DNA from: Moritella dasanensis ArB 0140
GTDB lineage: Bacteria; Pseudomonadota; Gammaproteobacteria; Enterobacterales; Moritellaceae
DNA length: 64,000 bases
Direction of reading: 5' to 3'
Assembly (NCBI RefSeq): GCF_000276805.1
Contig: NZ_AKXQ01000001.1
Span: 186,001-250,000 of the forward strand
Every line of letters starts with the position of its first letter. Within the stretch, counting starts at the first letter, position 1. A program made the position numbers and the translations under genes. Positions 36,729 to 46,409 of the stretch are shown here, one piece after another. A model generated the notes under the pieces. The model was given only the letters and a program-made list of their open reading frames with translations. It ran no database searches and had not been told where the DNA came from.

Positions 36729-38891
36729 CTATTTACATTGTAGTTCAGCTAAATGAGCAAACAAGGTCAATGCTTCAGGATTGGCGAGGGCATCTTTGTT
36801 TGTTACTGATATACCGTGTACGACGTTACGCACCGCGAGTTCGACGATCTTACCACTGATGGTTTTGGGGATATCTGCTACAGCGATGATTTTAGCAGGC
36901 ACGTGTCTTGGTGTAGTATTGGTGCGAATGACTTGTTTGATTTGACTGATTAATTGGCTATCTAATTCAACACCTGCAGATAAACGGACAAACAAGATCA
37001 CCCGTACATCATCACGCCACTGTTGACCAATCGCAATGGACTCTTGGATCGCAGGCAGCTTTTCAACTTGTCGGTATATTTCAGCAGTACCAATACGCAC
37101 ACCTCCCGGGTTTAATACCGCATCAGAGCGGCCGTGGATGATCACACCTATCTGTTTGATAGAGATGTCGGTACTTTTTTTAATACCACTATCTGCTACT
37201 GATTCGCTTTTATTTTCGATAGGTTTGACTAGCTCAGGGTTGGGATTAATATAATGGTAAATCAGCTCACCGTAATCACCGTGCGCCCAAATATTATGGA
37301 AACGTGAAAAATAAGCGTCATGATATTTACGATCATCGGGATCTTGCCAAAACCCCGTTGGCATTGATGGGAAAGGTTGTCGGCAGACCAAGTCACCTTG
37401 CATAAACGCCACGTCCATACCTAACCCTATGCATTGCAGCTCACCACGGTATACAGGTAAGGTCGGCATGCCTAACATAAAGCAGGAGATAATATCGGTA
37501 CCGCCACAGATACTGGACAGGCAAACATCCTGTTTAATATGTTGATAAATGTAATCAAAACTTTCATGGGATAAAGTCGATCCCGTGGATAACATAGTTT
37601 TCAAATTGCTGAGTTTGTAAGTTTCAGCAGGACGTAATTTCGCTTTATCACAGGCTGAATAATATTTGGCACTGGCACCAAAAATAGACACTTTTTCGGT
37701 GTCTGCCAATTCAAAAAGTACTTGTTTGTGGGGGTAAAAAGGCGAGCCGTCAAACAAAACTAAGGTTGCGCCCTGCGATAAACTGCTCACTAGCCAATTC
37801 CACATCATCCAACCACACGTGGTGTAATAAAAAATGCGGTCATCAATTTGTACATCGGTATGTAACGCCAGTTCTTTAGCATGTTGTAATAGGGTACCAC
37901 CAACACTGTGGACGATACATTTTGGCATGCCCGTTGTGCCTGAGGAATAGAGGATATACAAGGGGTCTGCAAAAGCCGTCGCTTCGAAGCTTAAGGAGCG
38001 TGGGATCGCCGCACAAAAATGTCGCCAGTGACAGACCGTAGTTTTATCTAGTATGGATGGCGTTACGTTTGCTTGCGTCTGTATGTCTACGTCTAGCGCT
38101 AAATAAGGAATTATAACGAGCTGTGTTAAGTCTGGTAGGACGTTGGCGATCGCATTCACTTTTTCGCGAATATCGATCTGCTTACCGGCGTAGTGATAAC
38201 CGTTACAGGCGAATAATAACTGAGGTCTAATTTGAATAAATCGGTCAAGCACACCCTGATGACCAAAGTCAGGCGAGCAAGATGACCAGATAGCGCCAAT
38301 GCTAGTGGTCGCGAGCATGGCAATAATCGCTTCGCTGCAGTTTGGTAATAAACCCGCTACGCGATCGCCTTTTACAATGCCTAATTCGCGCATAGCAGCT
38401 GCAACGCGCGTGACTTCATCCCGTAATTGTTGATAGCTGAGTTGCGTTCGCTGGCCATCTTCACGACAGCAGATGATGGCCAACTTGTCTGGATTGACGC
38501 TATCTTGGTCATTAGCTGAGTAATGGCTACAATTCGTTGAAACATGATTTTTATTAATAGATATAGACTTTTTATTAATAGAAAAAACAGTTGGAAACAA
38601 CAGGTTTTCAGCGAAGTTTAATGTCGAATCAGGAAACCATTGGCAATGATAAAAACAGTCATTTTTGACAAAAACACGCTTAAGGTTAAAGTTACCTTTG
38701 AAGTTAAAAAAGTGTACTAGCGAGCACCAGAATACCGCTGTATTGTCGATACTCCATTGATGCAATTGTTGGTAATGGACAAACGTCAGGCTGTATTCCA
38801 AACGTAGAAATTGCAGGTAACGGGTGATGTTACTGTTATCAATACGGGCTTGGCTTGGTGTCCAGATTGGATCTGTTGATTGCGCTGCCAT
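36729..38891 (-). CDS. aacS: Acetoacetyl-CoA synthetase
   Basis: The 720-residue ANL-superfamily enzyme activates acetoacetate with ATP and CoA. Visible motifs are YSSGTTGMPKCIVHS (AMP loop), TTCGWMMWN, SICGGTDIISCF, HGRSDAVLNPGGVRIGTAEIY and KTISGKIVE with the catalytic Lys. It is longer than typical AacS (about 650) because of inserts near residues 100-130 and 560-585. The ATG at 38891 has GAGG five bases upstream; a second ATG and a GTG sit just before it. It ends the liu operon and uses the acetoacetate made by HMG-CoA lyase. Confidence 0.93.
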   Translation of the reverse strand: MAAQSTDPIWTPSQARIDNSNITRYLQFLRLEYSLTFVHYQQLHQWSIDNTAVFWCSLVHFFNFKGNFNLKRVFVKNDCFYHCQWFPDSTLNFAENLLFPTVFSINKKSISINKNHVSTNCSHYSANDQDSVNPDKLAIICCREDGQRTQLSYQQLRDEVTRVAAAMRELGIVKGDRVAGLLPNCSEAIIAMLATTSIGAIWSSCSPDFGHQGVLDRFIQIRPQLLFACNGYHYAGKQIDIREKVNAIANVLPDLTQLVIIPYLALDVDIQTQANVTPSILDKTTVCHWRHFCAAIPRSLSFEATAFADPLYILYSSGTTGMPKCIVHSVGGTLLQHAKELALHTDVQIDDRIFYYTTCGWMMWNWLVSSLSQGATLVLFDGSPFYPHKQVLFELADTEKVSIFGASAKYYSACDKAKLRPAETYKLSNLKTMLSTGSTLSHESFDYIYQHIKQDVCLSSICGGTDIISCFMLGMPTLPVYRGELQCIGLGMDVAFMQGDLVCRQPFPSMPTGFWQDPDDRKYHDAYFSRFHNIWAHGDYGELIYHYINPNPELVKPIENKSESVADSGIKKSTDISIKQIGVIIHGRSDAVLNPGGVRIGTAEIYRQVEKLPAIQESIAIGQQWRDDVRVILFVRLSAGVELDSQLISQIKQVIRTNTTPRHVPAKIIAVADIPKTISGKIVELAVRNVVHGISVTNKDALANPEALTLFAHLAELQCK

Positions 38892-38898
38892 CATCACC

Positions 38899-39888
38899 TC
38901 ATATTAATGATTGAAATCGAGCTTGGGCAGTTGGGTAGGCTAACGCTACTTTAGAGCCATTAGCGCGGTTTAAACGTTGGCAAATAAAATTACCGGCGGC
39001 AATTAATTCATTCAAATCAACGCCAGATTCGATGCCTAAACCATTGAGCATATACACCACATCTTCGGTAGCGACATTACCCGATGCGCCTTGGGCATAA
39101 GGACAACCGCCTAAACCAGCGACAGCACTGTCGATAACGTGAATGCCTAATTGTAATGCTGCATAAATATTAGCGAGTGCTTGGCCATAGGTATCATGAA
39201 AATGCACGGCTAAATTATTGATAGGCACGTGCTGACTGACGGCGTTAATCATGGCTTTGACCGCTTCAGGCGTGCCAACGCCGACGGTATCGCCAAGGCT
39301 TATTTGATAACACCCCATATCGTGTAATTGTTGGGCGACTTTCGCGACTTTATTGATACTGATATAACCTTCGTAGGGGCAACCAAGGGTACAAGATATA
39401 TAACCGCGTACGGGTAAGCCAGCTGCGAGTGCTTGTGTTACGACGGGTTCAAATTGGCGTAACGACTCGCTAATAGAGCAGTTAATATTTTTACGACTAA
39501 AGCTTTCTGATGCTGAACCGAATATGGCTATTTCGTCGACGTTTGCAGATATTGCAGCATTCAAACCAATTAAGTTAGGTGTTAACGCAGAATAAGTAAC
39601 GCCGTGACTACGCTTTATTCGTTGGAAAAGCTCACTGCTATTGGCCATTTGTGGTACCCATTTCGGTGACACAAAACTACCGGATTCGATCATGGTTAAA
39701 CCTGTGTGGCTAAGCATATTCACCAGAGATACTTTATCATTTAGGCTTACTTCAATTTCATTTTGTAGGCCGTCACGCGGGCCGACTTCGACAATTTTAA
39801 CTTTATCAGGCAGCTGACTTATTTTTTCAGAGGGTTGATTGCCTTTGGCTGATAAGTGCTTCACGTTTGTTGGAATGAGAGACGCCAT
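38899..39888 (-). CDS. liuE: Hydroxymethylglutaryl-CoA lyase
   Basis: The 329-residue TIM-barrel lyase splits HMG-CoA into acetoacetate and acetyl-CoA, the last step of leucine breakdown. It has VEVGPRDGLQNE, the metal His motif LAVHFHDTYGQALANI and the GLGGCPYAQGASGNVATED loop with the active-site Cys. An N-terminal extension of about 25 residues precedes the barrel. It overlaps the liuD stop by one base (TAATG), showing translational coupling. Confidence 0.95.
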   Translation of the reverse strand: MASLIPTNVKHLSAKGNQPSEKISQLPDKVKIVEVGPRDGLQNEIEVSLNDKVSLVNMLSHTGLTMIESGSFVSPKWVPQMANSSELFQRIKRSHGVTYSALTPNLIGLNAAISANVDEIAIFGSASESFSRKNINCSISESLRQFEPVVTQALAAGLPVRGYISCTLGCPYEGYISINKVAKVAQQLHDMGCYQISLGDTVGVGTPEAVKAMINAVSQHVPINNLAVHFHDTYGQALANIYAALQLGIHVIDSAVAGLGGCPYAQGASGNVATEDVVYMLNGLGIESGVDLNELIAAGNFICQRLNRANGSKVALAYPTAQARFQSLI

Positions 39889-42077
39889 TAGGCCTGTTCC
39901 TTGTTATCAAGAATGAGAGAAGGGGTTAACTGTATTAATTCAGCACCATCTTCAACCATGTCACCTTCTTGATAAAACACGGTGGTAATTGTGCCTGCTA
40001 CCGGCGCGTTTATATTGCACTCCATCTTCATCGCTTCCATCACGACTAAAGGTTCGCCTGCGTCGACAACTTGATCGACTTGGCACAGCACACTAACGAT
40101 AACGCCATTCATTGGAGCGGTTATTTTTGTTTCCAGTTCAGTATCAATACTAGTTGGTAAGACGTTTTTTTGCATAGTCGTTTGGCGAAACAATACGGTA
40201 CTGCGAGCAGCATAAAACACCGTGATTTGAGACTGCGAGATATCGACCGTTGCCTTAATTCGATGACCATCAATAAATGCTGTGAGTTGAGGACCATCGA
40301 GTTCGCCGTGGATCTGGTGATCTTGCTGCTGCTTTTTATGCTTTTGCTTTTGATTATTGTGATGAAAGTGGTCATTAATTTGCACTTGATAGCCTTGAGC
40401 CAAGGTTGTAAAGCTAAGGCTGTATTGCTGCTCTTGATCCTCTTTGATATCAAGGTGATGGCTGTTATTCGATATCGTTAATTTAACGGTGTTGATAGCA
40501 GGTTGATTTAAACGCCAGCCTGTTGTTTGCGCCCAAGGGGAATTCATATCCTGATTGGTGTTATGCATTGCTGGGTGTGGTGTATTTATCACATCAAGTT
40601 GTGGTGTTGACTGCTGTTGCAGTTGTAAAGCGAGCCCTGCCAGGAGTAAAACGTAGTTAATATTGACCGGTGTTGGTACTAAATCTGCTGCATGGGTGAG
40701 TAAAAAATCAGTGTTCAGCGCTGCGCGTTGTAATGCGGGCACTTGTGATAGTTGGGTTAGGAATCCAATGTTAGTTTTAATACCGGCAATCTTATAATCA
40801 GATAACGCGGCTTGCAGACGAGTAATAGCTAAATCGCGAGTATGATCCCAGACGATTAACTTGGCAATCATGGGGTCGTAATACGGGCTGATCTCATCGC
40901 CTTCAATAACACCAGTATCAATACGTACATGTTCAGATATGTTTGGTTGACTTAAGTATGTGATTTTGCCGCTAGCAGGCATGAAATCATGCTCGGTGTC
41001 CTCGGCATAAATACGTACTTCGATAGCATGACCACTGATTTTAACTTGTGTTTGAGTCAGTGGTAATGGCGCGTCATTGGCAATATGCAGTTGCCATTCG
41101 ACTAAGTCTAATCCCGTGATCATCTCGGTGACGGGATGTTCGACTTGTAAGCGGGTATTCATCTCCATGAAATAGAATAGACCTTGTTCGTCGTATAAGA
41201 ATTCGACTGTGCCAGCGCCTTGATAATCGATAGCTTGAGCGGCTGCTACCGCGGCTTCTCCCATGGCGATTTGTGTTACCAGCGGTAATGCGGGGGCGGG
41301 GGCTTCTTCGAGTATCTTTTGATGGCGGCGTTGAATCGAGCAATCGCGCTGAGACAGGTAAATACAGTTACCGTGGTTGTCGCTGAATATTTGAATTTCG
41401 ACGTGCCGAGTCTTGGTTAAGTAGCGCTCAATAAGCATGTCGTCATTACCAAAACTGGCCATTGCCTCTCGTTTGGTTGCGGCGAGTGCTTGGCTAAATT
41501 CTTCGGGGTGATGGACAATACGCATGCCTTTACCACCGCCGCCATATACCGCTTTGAGTAGTTGTGGGTAACCCACTTTAAGCGAGTGCTGCTTTAATGT
41601 TTTTTCATCTTGGGCTTTACCATGATAACCGGGTATAAGTGGCACATCGGCGGTCGCCATAATCGCTTTGGCCGCACTTTTACTGCCCATTGTGGTGATG
41701 GCCTCAACACTTGGGCCAATGAAGATTAATCCTTGTTGGGCGCAGGCCTGGGCGAATGCTGCGTTTTCGGATAAAAAACCATAACCGGGATGAATAGCTT
41801 GTACGTTGGCTTGCTGGGCAATAGTGAGTATGCGTTGGCTATTAAGGTAAGATTCTGTCGCGGGTGCAGGTCCTAAATAAAATGCTTCATCGGCCATTTT
41901 TACATGCAGTGCGTTACTGTCTGCCGCAGAATAAATGGCCACACATTTGATACCCAATCGCTGCGCTGTTGTTATTATGCGGCAGGCTATTTCACCGCGA
42001 TTAGCGATAAGCAGTTTGTTAAACTGTTTATTCGAGTGTTTGTTAAAGTGTACTGGCAGTGAGACCTGATGCGACAT
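39888..42077 (-). CDS. liuD: Methylcrotonyl-CoA carboxylase biotin-containing alpha subunit
   Basis: The 729-residue protein has a biotin carboxylase part (LLIANRGEIACRII, GGGGKGMRIV ATP-grasp loop, EMNTRLQVEHPVTE) and a C-terminal biotinyl domain with the biotin Lys in VMEAMKMECN. With LiuB it carboxylates 3-methylcrotonyl-CoA to 3-methylglutaconyl-CoA. The region before the biotin domain has a low-complexity Gln/His-rich stretch, apparently lineage-specific. It starts five bases after liuC. Confidence 0.95.
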   Translation of the reverse strand: MSHQVSLPVHFNKHSNKQFNKLLIANRGEIACRIITTAQRLGIKCVAIYSAADSNALHVKMADEAFYLGPAPATESYLNSQRILTIAQQANVQAIHPGYGFLSENAAFAQACAQQGLIFIGPSVEAITTMGSKSAAKAIMATADVPLIPGYHGKAQDEKTLKQHSLKVGYPQLLKAVYGGGGKGMRIVHHPEEFSQALAATKREAMASFGNDDMLIERYLTKTRHVEIQIFSDNHGNCIYLSQRDCSIQRRHQKILEEAPAPALPLVTQIAMGEAAVAAAQAIDYQGAGTVEFLYDEQGLFYFMEMNTRLQVEHPVTEMITGLDLVEWQLHIANDAPLPLTQTQVKISGHAIEVRIYAEDTEHDFMPASGKITYLSQPNISEHVRIDTGVIEGDEISPYYDPMIAKLIVWDHTRDLAITRLQAALSDYKIAGIKTNIGFLTQLSQVPALQRAALNTDFLLTHAADLVPTPVNINYVLLLAGLALQLQQQSTPQLDVINTPHPAMHNTNQDMNSPWAQTTGWRLNQPAINTVKLTISNNSHHLDIKEDQEQQYSLSFTTLAQGYQVQINDHFHHNNQKQKHKKQQQDHQIHGELDGPQLTAFIDGHRIKATVDISQSQITVFYAARSTVLFRQTTMQKNVLPTSIDTELETKITAPMNGVIVSVLCQVDQVVDAGEPLVVMEAMKMECNINAPVAGTITTVFYQEGDMVEDGAELIQLTPSLILDNKEQA

Positions 42078-42082
42078 AAGCG

Positions 42083-42898
42083 TTATTCCTTGGTCCAGTC
42101 GGGTTTACGCTTACTCAGAAATGCATCTAAGCCTTCCTGTGCTTCGTTCGATACCCGAATTGCAGCGATACGTTGACTGGTATCGGCAATTAATCCGTCG
42201 TTAATGGCTTGGTTATTAATGTCGTGAAGCAGTGATTTTATGGCTTGCATCGCAGCGGGACTATTGTTGAGTAGGTTATCAATGAAAGGCGCTGCGATTG
42301 TATCTAAATTATCACCAAGGTGGTGAACCAACCCATATTGAAGGGCTTGTGCTGCGCTAAAATGTTCACCGGTTAAGCAATAGCGACGAGCTTGTCTCAC
42401 TCCCATCGCCGCCACAAGGTAAGGGCTTATCACCGCTGGAATAAGGCCTATTTTCACTTCACTCAAGCAGAATTTTGCTGTTGATGTTGCCAGTGCAATA
42501 TCGCAACAGGCCACCAGACCTATTGCACCACCAAAGCAAGCGCCTTGTACAAGGGCAATTGTGGGTTTGGGGAATTGGTTTAGCTTGTCCATCAGTTTGG
42601 CTAATTTCCCTGCGTCAGCGAGGTTTTCTTGATAACCTAATGTGACGACATCTTTCATCCAGTGTATATCCGCACCGGCACAGAAGTGTTCGCCTTGGGC
42701 GCGCAATAGCAAGATGCGCACAGCGAGATCATGTTCTAATACCGTGAGCGTTGTTAACAGATGATTAATGGTGTCGACGTTAAACGCATTGCGTACCTGG
42801 GGTCGTGTCAGGGTGATTGTGGCGATACCGCGATCATCAACAGCCGTGTGGAAGTGTTCTGCATTGATAATGTTTAACTGCTCTGATTTTGTTGTCAT
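42083..42898 (-). CDS. liuC: Methylglutaconyl-CoA hydratase (enoyl-CoA hydratase family)
   Basis: The 271-residue crotonase-fold enzyme has ITLTRPQVRNAFN, the oxyanion-hole GEHFCAGADIHWM and GACFGGAIGLVACCDIALA. The operon position between the two carboxylase subunits supports methylglutaconyl-CoA as substrate, giving HMG-CoA. A heptamer array lies between this start and the upstream gene's stop. Confidence 0.92.
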   Translation of the reverse strand: MTTKSEQLNIINAEHFHTAVDDRGIATITLTRPQVRNAFNVDTINHLLTTLTVLEHDLAVRILLLRAQGEHFCAGADIHWMKDVVTLGYQENLADAGKLAKLMDKLNQFPKPTIALVQGACFGGAIGLVACCDIALATSTAKFCLSEVKIGLIPAVISPYLVAAMGVRQARRYCLTGEHFSAAQALQYGLVHHLGDNLDTIAAPFIDNLLNNSPAAMQAIKSLLHDINNQAINDGLIADTSQRIAAIRVSNEAQEGLDAFLSKRKPDWTKE

Positions 42899-42931
42899 TC
42901 ATGGTTCCTAACGTGGTTGGTAACCTAGCGT

Positions 42932-42973
42932 GATTATTGATTATTGATTATTGATTATTGATTATTGATTATT
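42932..42973. repeat. Heptamer tandem repeat GATTATT x6
   Basis: Six perfect units lie in the 99-bp gap between liuB and liuC, inside the operon, so the array would be transcribed. The same copy number and the same GATTA start occur in the GATTACC array at 10143-10192. Confidence 0.95.
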
Positions 42974-42997
42974 GATAGGTGATTAGGTTTATTGACA

Positions 42998-44605
42998 CTA
43001 CATTCTAAAAATACCAAATTGGGTATCGGCAATAGGCGCGTTGAGTGCGGCTGATATTGCTAAACCCAGTACTTGTCTTGTTTGTAAGGGGTCGATAATG
43101 CCGTCGTCCCACAAGCGTGCACTGGCATAATAAGGGTCGCCTTGGGTTTCATACTGCTTAACAATAGGCGCTTTGAACTCGGCTTCTTCTTCTGCTGTCA
43201 TGGTTTTATTATTACGGGCTAAGCCGTCTTTTTTAACTTGGCTGAGCACACTCGCGGCTTGTTCTCCACCCATGACCGAAATTCTGGCATTCGGCCATAT
43301 CCATAACAAGGTGGGATCGTACGCGCGACCGCACATACCGTAATTACCGGCACCATAACTGCCGCCAATAATGACCGTAAATTTGGGTACTTGAGCACAA
43401 GATACTGCGGCCACCATTTTCGCCCCATGTTTGGCGATACCTTCCGCTTCGTATTTTTTACCCACCATAAAGCCAGTGATATTTTGCAGGAATACTAATG
43501 GGATCTTTCGTTTGCAACACAGTTGAATAAAATGCGCGCCTTTTTGGGCCGATTCCGAGAATAACACCCCGTTATTGGCGATGATGCCAACAGGATAACC
43601 ATGAATCCGCGCAAATCCACACACCAATGTAGCCCCGTAATACTGCTTAAATTCATCCAATTCAGAGTTATCTACAATTCGAGCAATGACTTCTTTAACA
43701 TCGAACTGCTTTTTTAAATCCGTGCCGACAATACCGTATAATTCTAGGCTGTCGAATAGTGGTGGGGCACTGGGATACACCGTTAAATCGGGCCGTTTGA
43801 GGTGATTAATATTAGCGATAGCTTGGCGTACAAGTTGTAATGCGTGGGCATCATCTTGGGCATAATGATCGGCAACCCCCGATATTTTACAGTGCACATC
43901 AGCGCCGCCGAGTTCTTCGGCACTGACTTCTTCACCGGTAGCCGCTTTGACCAGCGGTGGACCTGCTAAAAAGATAGTACCTTGTTGTTTTACAATAATC
44001 GACTCATCAGCCATTGCTGGCACATAGGCACCTCCAGCAGTACATAAGCCCATAACCGAAGCGATTTGTGGAATGCCTTTGGCGGACATGTTGGCTTGAT
44101 TAAAGAAGATACGGCCAAAGTGGTCACGGTCGGGAAACACTTCATCTTGTCGGGGTAAAAACGCACCGCCAGAGTCGACTAAATAGATGCAGGGTAGGCA
44201 ACAGCGTTCGGCAATTTCTTGGGCGCGTAAATGTTTTTTTACCGTGAGGGGGTAATAAGTACCACCTTTAACCGTGGCATCGTTAGCGATGATCATGCAT
44301 TCAATGCCATTTACACGACCGATACCAGCCACCACACCCGCAGCTGGTACGGCATCGTCATAATACTGCCAAGCCGCAAATTGACCGAGTTCGAGTAATG
44401 GCGAACCGGGATCTAATAACGCATCAATACGCTCGCGAGCCAGCATTTTGCCTCGGGCTAAATGCCGTTGTTGCGCTATTTCGCCACCGCCTTGTTTTAC
44501 TTGCTCAATATTGCTTTCGAGTTGCTGAACAAGAGCCTGCATAGCCTGTTGTTTTGCCACAAAAGTCGGGTGTTTGATGTTAAGCGCCGTGCCAATTTTA
44601 GCCAT
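42998..44605 (-). CDS. liuB: Methylcrotonyl-CoA carboxylase carboxyltransferase beta subunit
   Basis: The 535-residue carboxyltransferase has [39 protein letters not shown], the ENITG-like [14 protein letters not shown], and [20 protein letters not shown]. It works with LiuD. The start follows the liuA stop by five bases, so the operon begins liuA-liuB. Confidence 0.95.
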   Translation of the reverse strand: MAKIGTALNIKHPTFVAKQQAMQALVQQLESNIEQVKQGGGEIAQQRHLARGKMLARERIDALLDPGSPLLELGQFAAWQYYDDAVPAAGVVAGIGRVNGIECMIIANDATVKGGTYYPLTVKKHLRAQEIAERCCLPCIYLVDSGGAFLPRQDEVFPDRDHFGRIFFNQANMSAKGIPQIASVMGLCTAGGAYVPAMADESIIVKQQGTIFLAGPPLVKAATGEEVSAEELGGADVHCKISGVADHYAQDDAHALQLVRQAIANINHLKRPDLTVYPSAPPLFDSLELYGIVGTDLKKQFDVKEVIARIVDNSELDEFKQYYGATLVCGFARIHGYPVGIIANNGVLFSESAQKGAHFIQLCCKRKIPLVFLQNITGFMVGKKYEAEGIAKHGAKMVAAVSCAQVPKFTVIIGGSYGAGNYGMCGRAYDPTLLWIWPNARISVMGGEQAASVLSQVKKDGLARNNKTMTAEEEAEFKAPIVKQYETQGDPYYASARLWDDGIIDPLQTRQVLGLAISAALNAPIADTQFGIFRM

Positions 44606-44610
44606 GTTCG

Positions 44611-45783
44611 CTATCCTCTTGATTCGTTAAACAGTTCACGACCAATAAGCATTCTGCGCATTTCTGATGTACCTGCACCAATTTCATAGAGCTTAGCATC
44701 TCGGAGTAACCGGCCTGCCGCGTACTCATTGCTATAGCCATTTCCGCCTAATAATTGGATTGCATCGAGTGCCATTTTCGTCGCTAGTTCAGCACAATAT
44801 AAGATCACTCCTGCGCAATCCTTACGACTGGCGTCTCCGTTATCACAGGCACGGGCCACTGCGTAGGTATAACATTTGGCGGCATTCATCTGGCTGTACA
44901 TATCGGCAATTTTGGCTTGTACCAGTTGGAATTCACCAATGGCTTTACCGAATTGCTGGCGCTGGTGGATATAGGGCACAACCAGATCCATACAGGCATC
45001 CATGATCCCCAGTGGACCTCCGGTTAATACCAGGCGTTCGTAATCAAGCCCACTCATGAGCACTTGCACGCCTTTATTTAATTCGCCCAAGATATTCGCT
45101 TTGGGTACTCGGCAGTGTTGAAATACTAACTCGCAAGTATTGGAACCGCGCATACCGAGCTTATCGAGTTTTTGTGCTTGGCTAAATCCAGCAAAGCTGC
45201 GTTCAATGATAAAAGCAGTAATACCGTGGCTGTTTAATTCAGGGGCTGTTTTGGCGTAAACAATATAAGTACTGGCTTCGGGACCATTGGTGATCCACAT
45301 TTTATTGCCATTTAGCACATAGTCATCGCCGTCTAATTGCGCACTTAGCTTCATTGATATCACGTCAGAACCGGCGTTAGGCTCGGTCATGGCAAGTGCA
45401 CCCACGTGTTCGCCGCTGATGAGCTTGGGTAGGTACTGTTGTTTTTGTTGTTTATTGCCATGTCGGTAAATTTGATTTACGCAGAGGTTTGAATGGGCAC
45501 CATAACTGAGCCCGACCGAGGCTGAAGCGCGACTTATTTCCTGCATCGCAACGACGTGGGCGAGGTAGCTCATGTTAACGCCGCCATATTCTTCGCTGAT
45601 GGTGATACCCAATAATCCCATATCACCAAACTTGCGCCACATATCAGCTGGAAACAAATTGTCTTTATCGATTTGCGCTGCGCGAGGTGCTATTTCATCT
45701 TCGGCAAACGCCGCGACACTGTCGCGCAGTAGATCGATTGTTTCACCGAGGGCGAAGTTAAGTGAGGTATAGGAATTAGGCAT
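44611..45783 (-). CDS. liuA: Isovaleryl-CoA dehydrogenase
   Basis: The 390-residue acyl-CoA dehydrogenase oxidises isovaleryl-CoA to 3-methylcrotonyl-CoA and hands electrons to ETF (genes at 28.6 kb). It has [26 protein letters not shown], the [14 protein letters not shown] segment that holds the catalytic Glu in isovaleryl-CoA dehydrogenases, and the [21 protein letters not shown] end. It is the first gene of the liu operon; no LiuR-type MerR regulator is encoded beside it. Confidence 0.95.
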   Translation of the reverse strand: MPNSYTSLNFALGETIDLLRDSVAAFAEDEIAPRAAQIDKDNLFPADMWRKFGDMGLLGITISEEYGGVNMSYLAHVVAMQEISRASASVGLSYGAHSNLCVNQIYRHGNKQQKQQYLPKLISGEHVGALAMTEPNAGSDVISMKLSAQLDGDDYVLNGNKMWITNGPEASTYIVYAKTAPELNSHGITAFIIERSFAGFSQAQKLDKLGMRGSNTCELVFQHCRVPKANILGELNKGVQVLMSGLDYERLVLTGGPLGIMDACMDLVVPYIHQRQQFGKAIGEFQLVQAKIADMYSQMNAAKCYTYAVARACDNGDASRKDCAGVILYCAELATKMALDAIQLLGGNGYSNEYAAGRLLRDAKLYEIGAGTSEMRRMLIGRELFNESRG

Positions 45784-46409
45784 CTACTTTCCTTATTCGG
45801 GACACTATGACGAACGACTACAGTTAGAGTTAGTCAAGAATATTACTGAATTGGCGAATTAATCTTGTCTTTCATTAGTTTGAGTATGGTCGTTAACGAG
45901 GGGGTTGCCAATTTGGAGCTGGAGATATTTGCTTCATTTTCAGTTGTACATTTAGTTTAATAATTATGTTTTTAGTTTAAACATTAAGCATTAATTTAAT
46001 ATTTAAAGTGAAAATACATAAAATGTTGTTAATGTGAACTAGATCTCTATACAATTCTCATCCGGCCAGAACCATCGAGTTTAGCCACCTTAGTTACAAG
46101 CCGTCACCAAGGAAATGTGAACGACCCAAGGATTTTGGACCAGCGTGACTGTAGCTTGCTATCAAGGTGACTCGTATGTTGTTATTGGGCGGACTGACTA
46201 GATTATTTTTATCCAAAAATGCTGTTTTTCCTCACCTCATATACCAATGCACGTAATACCCATTGCAATAAAATCATGATCATCGAATCAGGTCTAAGTT
46301 AATCCCACTGGGTGTTAATTTTTCCTGCGTTTACTGCCATCTAAATTTTATTCCAATTGGTATCACACCTTCATTCTTATACATTTATTTTTAAGACCAG
46401 GATGAAATA
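45784..46409. promoter_or_regulatory. Large divergent regulatory gap between liuA and nupC
   Basis: This 626-bp region has no gene. It contains the palindrome TCGTTAACGA at 45890-45899, about 110 bp before liuA, a possible operator for a pathway regulator. A CRP-like half site (TGTGA-N6-TCTCT) is at 46033. From about 46060 to 46210 the base composition becomes more GC-rich than the AT-rich flanks, with short repeats such as CCAAGGAAAT and CCAAGGATTT; this part matches no gene or riboswitch that I know. Confidence 0.5.

Noticed and set aside
40121-40453. 110-codon frame in liuD
   Set aside because: It is an off-frame reading of the low-complexity linker of the biotin carboxylase subunit.
46040-46260. 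Purine riboswitch before nupC
   Set aside because: The conserved loop sequences and three-stem order of the purine aptamer are not present.
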